A program made the translations under genes and the position numbers. The notes under the pieces were generated by a model. It was not told where the DNA came from and did no database searches. It worked only from the letters and a program-made list of their open reading frames with translations. A DNA stretch of 64,000 nt, taken from positions 1-64,000 of the forward strand of contig NZ_OZ245776.1 in NCBI RefSeq assembly GCF_965227735.1, in the 5' to 3' direction. The DNA comes from Larkinella sp965227735. GTDB lineage: Bacteria > Bacteroidota > Bacteroidia > Cytophagales > Spirosomataceae. This document shows, piece after piece, positions 59,304 through 64,000 of the stretch (position 1 is the first letter of the stretch; each line of letters opens with the position of its first letter).

Positions 59304-62182
59304 CAGGGAAGTTTAGCGGTGATCGTTGGGGCATTCCAGGCACTGACCGACAAGCTGGCATTTTTGCGGGTTTCGGGTTCCCGCCAGAGGACATCGAGCG
59401 TCAGTTCCTGCGTTTCGCCGGGGGCCAGCCAGTTGTAATTGTCCGACGCGACGATGGCCCTTTTGGTGCCGGTAATATCGACTTTGGTCATGAAAGCCGG
59501 GACGTTTCCGATATTGCGGATCCGGACCCGAAGGCGGCTCTGGTCTTTCCCGAGCGGTTCGCCGGACACTACTGCCGAAGTCAGCGACGTAACGGTTTTG
59601 GCAACGGTGGCCTTCAGAAACGGCCCTTTTTCCAGCGTCGGCCACGGAATGGGGGTGCTGACGTATTTCTGGTAAAAACCGTCTTCTTCCAGCATCGAAA
59701 GGCTGCGGGGGAAATAAAACGAACGGGACAGCAGCTTTCCACCGGCATCGTGCAGTTCGATGAGAATCAACAGAAACCGGTCGCGGTAGTTGGCAGGAAT
59801 CGTAAAATCCCCAGCATTCACTTTGCTCACCGAGGTGCCTGCGCCGACGTTCACCGATTTTTCCTGTTGCCAGAGGGTTTTAAACGCATCGTCGAACACC
59901 CGAACGCTCACTTTCGCACCGGCAATTCCCGTTGGTACTGAATGCGTTATCTTTACGGGAAGCGCCATGCGTTCACCCGGTTTCCAGAGCAGTCGCGGCA
60001 GGTCGATGGCCACGTGGGTGGGTTCGTAAGTTCGTTTCAGGAAGTAATACGGCGCACCGGCATTCCCGAACCAGTCCAGCATCTGAATGGCAATCACGGG
60101 CCAGTGGCGTTTGAAAACCCACGGCATCAGCCCCGCCGTGACGGGGTAATTGCCCTGCATTTTTTCGGACAGAATCTGGTAAAACTCCCCCGCTCCGATT
60201 TGGGAAGCTTCCGCAATCGATTCAATCGTTGGGTCAGCCATGTCGGCAACGTGCGACGCCCGGCTTAACATCCGGGGGACACGACTGGGGCCGTATTCCG
60301 TAAAATGGTGGATAAATTCCGGGTGAGCATCCCCAAAACTTTTGTCCCACATTTTGCCCAGTCCCGTAAACTCTTTGTGGTCAACGGTTTCGTAGAACAA
60401 ACCCGCTTCGGGAATGCTGTGCATCCCGGTTTCCGACACCCAGGGTTCGAACTGGTAACTGCGGTTATACCAGGTTGGGTCCATGTCGGGATAGGCGTGC
60501 ATGGAGCCGTCATCGGGCGTGGTGCGCACGAATAATCGCGATTTGTCAAATATATCCAAGTTGCGTTCCAGAATCCCGATGGACTTCGCATTGCCGGACG
60601 AATACGGATTGAACTCATTGCCCCCGCACCAGATCACCAGCGAGGGGTGATTGCGCAAACGGGTGATGTTCTGAACCACCTGGGCTTCCCAGATGTCCTG
60701 CGGAAAATCGGGCGTGTCCTGGTTGCCGATCGGGAAATCCTGCCAGACCATGATGCCCAGTTCGTTGCAGATGTCGTAGAAGGTGTCGGTTTCGAGCAGG
60801 CCACCACCCCAGATGCGGATCAGTTGCACACCCCTTTTTTTCGCGGCTTCGAGCGTCCAGCGGTAGCGCTCTTTCGGCAAATCGAGCAGAATATCCTGGG
60901 GCGTAAAATTCATGCCTTTGACAAAAATCTTTCGGCCGTTGACCACAAACTGCCAGTTTTCCCAGCGGTCGGCAATGCGTGGTCCGGCGGTGGCGACCCG
61001 GTCGATGGTGCGAATCCCGTAGTCGAATTGCAGGACATCGGAGGCTTTCCCGGCCCGTTTCAGAGTTACTTTTACCGTATACCGGTTCGGCTCTCCCAGC
61101 CCGTTCGGCTGCCAGAGCCTGGGGTTGGGCAGGGTCAGGTCGTGTTCAAACCAGTTGCGCCCTTCATACACGCTGAGCGGGAATTCCTGGGATAAAACCG
61201 TGTTTTGGGCCGAAATCAGCTCGACCAGCAGGCTCAGTTTCTCGTTGATCGGGCTAAAAACCGTCCCTTTTTCGTTGGGATGGTTCAACTGCGTATTGTT
61301 CCACGGGTGCAGTTGCTGCTGGAGCGAATGGCGGTTGGCAAACACTTCGCCCGAAAGGTGCAGCTCGGCTTTTCCATTCGTCAAGGTTTTGGTGGTCAGA
61401 TAAGGCCGCTCCAGGTGAACCGGCGGCACTATTTCCAGACGAGCCCCCTGCCACATGCCCACACTGAAAAACGCTTCGCCCCCCGAACCGCCCGAGATCA
61501 CCCAGGGTTTGATGATCCGGCCACTGGCCCGCGGATTAAAACCGGTTCGTTTGGAAAAATCATAGTCGCCGGTCGAAGTTCGGGGCAGAGTTTCGTAATC
61601 CGTAGCCTTGTTGCCCCAGTTTCCGGCGCGCACTTCCACCGTAATTTCATTCGCCTGCCCCCATCTGACCAATCGGCTGATTTCAACCGAAGGGCCGCCA
61701 AACATACCCTCGTGAACCCCCACCAGGCTGTCGTTTACCCAGACTTTCGAGAAATAATCGACGCCGTCGAAGCACAGAAAGAGCAACGAACCCTGCGCAG
61801 ACGCCGGGAGGTCTACGGTTTTCCGGTAATACCAGACCTTTTCTTCCAGCCAGCGGTATTGCGTCGAGTTTTTGTGGTAATAGGGATGCGGTAATTTTCC
61901 GGCTTTGAAATACACCCAGTGAACCGAATTGGGAACGGTAGTCGGAAATGGGTCTTTCCGGGGCGTCTTCAAATCCGCTACGGGCGCATCGGTGTGCGAC
62001 AATTCCCAACCGCTCCCCGACAATTCGATGTGCTGCGCTCCGGTGCGGGGGCTGATGCGGTACGGGCTCCAGAGTTTCGGGCTTTTGTCATCCGACGACA
62101 CCGATCCCGGCTGGGCCGAAACCGAACCGACCGTCAGGAGTGTTGTGAGTAGGAAGAACAAATAAATCGGATTATCTTTCAT
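59303..62182 (-). CDS. Secreted GH2 beta-mannosidase-like glycoside hydrolase
   Basis: 959 residues from the ATG at 62182, which begins a signal peptide (NPIYLFFLLTTLLTVGSVSAQ); the long in-frame upstream extension is antisense to the small gene at 62201 and is not real. GH2 layout: N-terminal jelly roll (WYYRKTVDLP, VWVNDSLVGVHEGMF), Ig-like domain, catalytic barrel with acid/base Glu523 in VIWCGGNEFNP and nucleophile Glu584 in WVSETGMHS, and C-terminal domains. The WCGGNE form is typical of beta-mannosidases, including mannosylglycoprotein endo-beta-mannosidases. Upstream of the MFS transporter, overlapping it by 1 bp. Likely releases mannose or a related sugar from glycans. Confidence 0.9.
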   Translation of the reverse strand: MKDNPIYLFFLLTTLLTVGSVSAQPGSVSSDDKSPKLWSPYRISPRTGAQHIELSGSGWELSHTDAPVADLKTPRKDPFPTTVPNSVHWVYFKAGKLPHPYYHKNSTQYRWLEEKVWYYRKTVDLPASAQGSLLFLCFDGVDYFSKVWVNDSLVGVHEGMFGGPSVEISRLVRWGQANEITVEVRAGNWGNKATDYETLPRTSTGDYDFSKRTGFNPRASGRIIKPWVISGGSGGEAFFSVGMWQGARLEIVPPVHLERPYLTTKTLTNGKAELHLSGEVFANRHSLQQQLHPWNNTQLNHPNEKGTVFSPINEKLSLLVELISAQNTVLSQEFPLSVYEGRNWFEHDLTLPNPRLWQPNGLGEPNRYTVKVTLKRAGKASDVLQFDYGIRTIDRVATAGPRIADRWENWQFVVNGRKIFVKGMNFTPQDILLDLPKERYRWTLEAAKKRGVQLIRIWGGGLLETDTFYDICNELGIMVWQDFPIGNQDTPDFPQDIWEAQVVQNITRLRNHPSLVIWCGGNEFNPYSSGNAKSIGILERNLDIFDKSRLFVRTTPDDGSMHAYPDMDPTWYNRSYQFEPWVSETGMHSIPEAGLFYETVDHKEFTGLGKMWDKSFGDAHPEFIHHFTEYGPSRVPRMLSRASHVADMADPTIESIAEASQIGAGEFYQILSEKMQGNYPVTAGLMPWVFKRHWPVIAIQMLDWFGNAGAPYYFLKRTYEPTHVAIDLPRLLWKPGERMALPVKITHSVPTGIAGAKVSVRVFDDAFKTLWQQEKSVNVGAGTSVSKVNAGDFTIPANYRDRFLLILIELHDAGGKLLSRSFYFPRSLSMLEEDGFYQKYVSTPIPWPTLEKGPFLKATVAKTVTSLTSAVVSGEPLGKDQSRLRVRIRNIGNVPAFMTKVDITGTKRAIVASDNYNWLAPGETQELTLDVLWREPETRKNASLSVSAWNAPTITAKLP

Positions 62183-62200
62183 TGTTAAAAAGCTAAGGTC

Positions 62201-62437
62201 ATGGAAGCACTCAAATTTGTACAAAGAGTTACCGACGATACGCTGGTGTTGCCGATGCCCCCATCGTATCGGGAGCAAGAGGTCGAGGTGATTGTTTTGA
62301 AGAAAGAATCGGCTCCAAAACCGGAACTGACGAAAGAAGAAAAGCTGAAAATTCTTCGCAAATACAGAGGTACCTTGCCAAAGTGGGAGCCTGGCCCTGA
62401 TTTTGAAGATGAAAACATACAATTTGCTTCCGAATGA
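62201..62437 (+). CDS. Small antitoxin-like protein of a collapsed PIN-toxin module
   Basis: 78 residues: LKFVQRVTDDTLVLPMPPSY, then REQEVEVIVLKKE, a charged helix, and KYRGTLPKWEPG. The first half matches the AbrB/antitoxin-like small proteins that precede PIN-domain toxins in Bacteroidota, as I remember them. The last 29 bases overlap the broken PIN gene, and the C-terminal end (DENIQFASE) is read from the PIN sequence in another frame. Divergent from the GH2 gene with 18 bp between starts, opposite in direction to the surrounding cluster. Confidence 0.55.
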   Translation: MEALKFVQRVTDDTLVLPMPPSYREQEVEVIVLKKESAPKPELTKEEKLKILRKYRGTLPKWEPGPDFEDENIQFASE

Positions 62438-62582
62438 TGCCATTATACTGGCACATTGTCTGACTGCGGGTATCCATTACTTGGCTTCTTACGATTCTGA
62501 TTTTCAAATTCCCTGCGCAAGCGAAGGCGTTACATTAATCGACACCGTCGAGGTGTTGCACGCTCATTTTCCGGCTTCATAA
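62409..62582 (+). pseudogene. C-terminal half of a PIN-domain (VapC-type) toxin
   Basis: Reads MKTYNLLPNDAIILAHCLTA, then YLASYDSDFQ and GVTLIDTVEVL to the stop. The pattern L-x-x-N-D-A-I-I-L-A and the later YDSDF, where PIN nucleases have their last acidic residues, is that of the second half of a PIN domain. The first half with the initial catalytic Asp and Glu is missing. The ATG may simply be internal. It overlaps the antitoxin-like gene and the tail of the convergent SDR gene (19 bp). Confidence 0.65.
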
Positions 62583-63358
62583 GGACCCGGTTTTCCGTAT
62601 CCGCGCATCAGCAGCAAACCGCCGTCGAGGGTGATCGTTGAACCGGTCATGTAACTGCCCGACGCCACCAGATCGACCAGCACTGCCGCCACCTCCTCAG
62701 CCTGTCCCAGTCGCCCGGCCGGAATTCCCTGACTGACTTCCTGAAGCAAGGCCGGATTTTCCCAAACCGCCCGGTTGATGTCGGTCTGAATGGCCCCGAT
62801 GGCGAGCGTGTTCACCCGAATCTGGTGCGGAGCCAGTTCCATCGCGACACCTTTCATCAGGGTTTCGAGCGCCCCTTTGGTTGCGCCGTAGAGACTCAAG
62901 CCCAAACCGGGTCGGATGCCGTTGACTGAGGTAATCGTCCAGATGCTTCCCGCAACACCCTGCTTCACCATGTTTCGGGCCACCGACTGGGTCAGGAAGG
63001 TGGTGCTTTTGAAATTGACCGCGTTGAACTGCTCAAAATCAGCCTCCGTTACATCCAGAAAGTGCTTTTTGTACGAAACCCCCGCGTTGTTGACCAGCAC
63101 ATCCAGCGACCCCACCAGTTCCCATGCCTGCTCGCCCAGGCGGATGGCCTGAGCGGTTTGCTGTAAATCGGCCTGAAGCACATGAGCAACACCGCCCTGC
63201 TGCCGGATCGTGTCGGCAACGATTTCGGCGTCGGCCCGGTTTTCGTGAAAGTGAATCACCACCGCACACCCTTCCTCCGCCAGCCGCAGCGCAATGGCCT
63301 TTCCAATACCACCCGACGCCCCCGTAACCAGCGCTTTTTTACCCGTCAATCTCATCAT
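62564..63358 (-). CDS. SDR-family oxidoreductase (glucose 1-dehydrogenase/3-ketoacyl reductase-like)
   Basis: 264 residues. Classical SDR: cofactor site LVTGASGGIGKAIAL, NNAG in DVLVNNAGVSY, active site with Ser in TITSVNG, Tyr and Lys in LYGATKGALE, and C-terminal YMTGSTITLDGG. Catalytic tetrad intact. Substrate presumably a sugar or sugar acid, given the nearby enolase-superfamily and GH2 genes. The start could be either of two adjacent ATGs (63358, 63355). Confidence 0.9.
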   Translation of the reverse strand: MMRLTGKKALVTGASGGIGKAIALRLAEEGCAVVIHFHENRADAEIVADTIRQQGGVAHVLQADLQQTAQAIRLGEQAWELVGSLDVLVNNAGVSYKKHFLDVTEADFEQFNAVNFKSTTFLTQSVARNMVKQGVAGSIWTITSVNGIRPGLGLSLYGATKGALETLMKGVAMELAPHQIRVNTLAIGAIQTDINRAVWENPALLQEVSQGIPAGRLGQAEEVAAVLVDLVASGSYMTGSTITLDGGLLLMRGYGKPGPYEAGK

Positions 63359-63416
63359 TCAGCGTCCCTATTAATGTTGTTTGCTAGTCGTTATTATTGT
63401 TGACATCATCACATTC

Positions 63417-63495
63417 TGTCCCTAAATCCCCTGAAGGGGACTTTTTGCGCCCGGTAAATTCTGCGTCCAAGTCCCCTTCAGGGGATTTAGGGGCA
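63417..63495. repeat. Inverted repeat of the CCCCTGAAGGGGA type
   Basis: Arms 63417-63443 and 63469-63495 are reverse complements over 27 bp with one mismatch. The arm itself contains the hairpin TCCCCTGAAGGGGA. It lies between the enolase-superfamily gene's stop and the SDR gene start (same strand). Confidence 0.9.
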
Positions 63496-63545
63496 GCACA
63501 CGATATTCACTATTCGTTATTCAGTGTTCATTATTCCCTATTCCT

Positions 63546-64000
63546 TCACATTCCTCCCACTGTCGGAAACCAATCCGGCCGATACGGGTCCTGGTGAAAA
63601 CGGGCGTAGTAATCGCCTTTCTCCTCGTAATATTTTTCGTAGTGTTTCATCTTGTCCTCATCGAGCGTGACGCCCAGCCCCGGCCCGGTGGGCACCTTGA
63701 TGCAACCGTTTTCGTATTTCATCAAACCGCCTTCGATGATGTCGTCAGTGAGGTAATGGTAGTGAGCATCACCGGCAAAATTCATGGTCGGAATGGTGGA
63801 AGCCGTATGAATCATGGCCGCCAGTTCAATGCCAAATTCTGCCCCGGAGTGCATGGCAACGCCCAGATTGAAGGTGTTACAAACCGCAGCCAGGTCTTTC
63901 ACCCCACGCGGCCCTTCCCAATAATGCAGGTCCGTCAGCACAATGTCCACCGAACCCATCCGGATGGCCGGAGCGAGGTCGTCGAATTTGGCGGGATACA
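63546..64000 (-). CDS. Enolase-superfamily (mandelate racemase/glucarate dehydratase-like) enzyme, partial
   Basis: C-terminal part only; the 5' part is beyond the window end, the frame being open to base 64000. Visible: YPAKFDDLAPAIRMGSVDIV, GVKDLAAVCNTFNLGVAMHS, GIELAAMIHTASTIP and DAHYHY, typical of the enolase superfamily barrel end, especially the glucarate or related acid-sugar dehydratases (an H-S-x-x-x-x-G-I motif). Catalyses dehydration of an acid sugar to a 2-keto-3-deoxy sugar acid in homologues. Upstream of the SDR on the same strand. The catalytic base residues are outside the window. Confidence 0.8.
   Translation of the reverse strand, partial: YPAKFDDLAPAIRMGSVDIVLTDLHYWEGPRGVKDLAAVCNTFNLGVAMHSGAEFGIELAAMIHTASTIPTMNFAGDAHYHYLTDDIIEGGLMKYENGCIKVPTGPGLGVTLDEDKMKHYEKYYEEKGDYYARFHQDPYRPDWFPTVGGM

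Noticed and set aside
59303..62443. Longer GH2 protein starting at 62443
   Set aside because: The extra 87 residues are antisense to the small gene at 62201 and precede a perfect signal peptide beginning at 62182.
1..64000. tRNA, rRNA, prophage or intact IS element
   Set aside because: Looked for but no cloverleaf, rRNA-like stretch, phage gene set or complete transposase frame was seen.

Overview
The window looks like chromosome from an aerobic member of the Bacteroidota, most likely Cytophagales close to Spirosoma, Larkinella or Rudanella. This is inferred from gene content: a SusC/SusD pair, many exported lipoproteins and glycan enzymes, a type IX secretion (T9SS) C-terminal domain, LytTR regulators with propeller sensors, and candidate Bacteroidota-type promoters (TTTG then TAnnTTTG). 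Base composition is moderately GC-rich except for one sharp AT-rich tract. No rRNA, tRNA, CRISPR array or intact insertion sequence was seen.

Layout. 1-5670: SusC (5' end outside the window), SusD and a secreted M19 dipeptidase, an apparent peptide-uptake operon. 5828-11459: an exported Nif3-like protein, two small proteins, and a sulfatase, sialate-esterase-like enzyme and acetyl-esterase-like enzyme that suit sulfated or acetylated glycans. 11484-13775: a decayed antitoxin/nucleotidyltransferase pair, then an exported D-amino-acid-oxidase-like flavoprotein whose domain order looks circularly permuted, next to an exported RidA protein. 13832-20978: GH36 alpha-galactosidase, lipoproteins including one with a von Willebrand D domain, and a cupin. 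21201-28603: a propeller histidine kinase with LytTR regulator, a repeat-rich gap, and PadR with an orphan FtsX-like permease. 28730-40452: DUF1080 protein, MpaB-like oxygenase, a two-subunit molybdenum hydroxylase, exported acetolactate decarboxylase, GreA/B-like factor, DUF4403 lipoprotein, two hydrolases and an MtfA-like peptidase. 40480-44019: a large CHAT protease-NTPase-TPR protein (prokaryotic NLR-like), AT-rich in its C-terminal 60 percent. 44181-49313: a 1710-residue T9SS-exported repeat protein. 49417-51810: a four-gene redox operon. 52025-56031: a second propeller sensor and LytTR regulator. 56440-64000: RraA-like protein, LamG protein, MFS transporter, GH2 beta-mannosidase, SDR and an enolase-superfamily enzyme (cut by the window end), which suit release, uptake and catabolism of a sugar; a collapsed antitoxin/PIN module sits inside this cluster.

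The gaps between genes are full of perfect or near-perfect inverted repeats of several families. Two such repeats lie inside reading frames: one in the second sensor kinase and one forming the N-terminus of the DUF1080 protein. Two more carry the same leader directly before a start codon. With the mosaic NLR-like gene and the permuted oxidase, these are the most unusual features here. All functional calls rest on motif recognition by eye; no database search was run.
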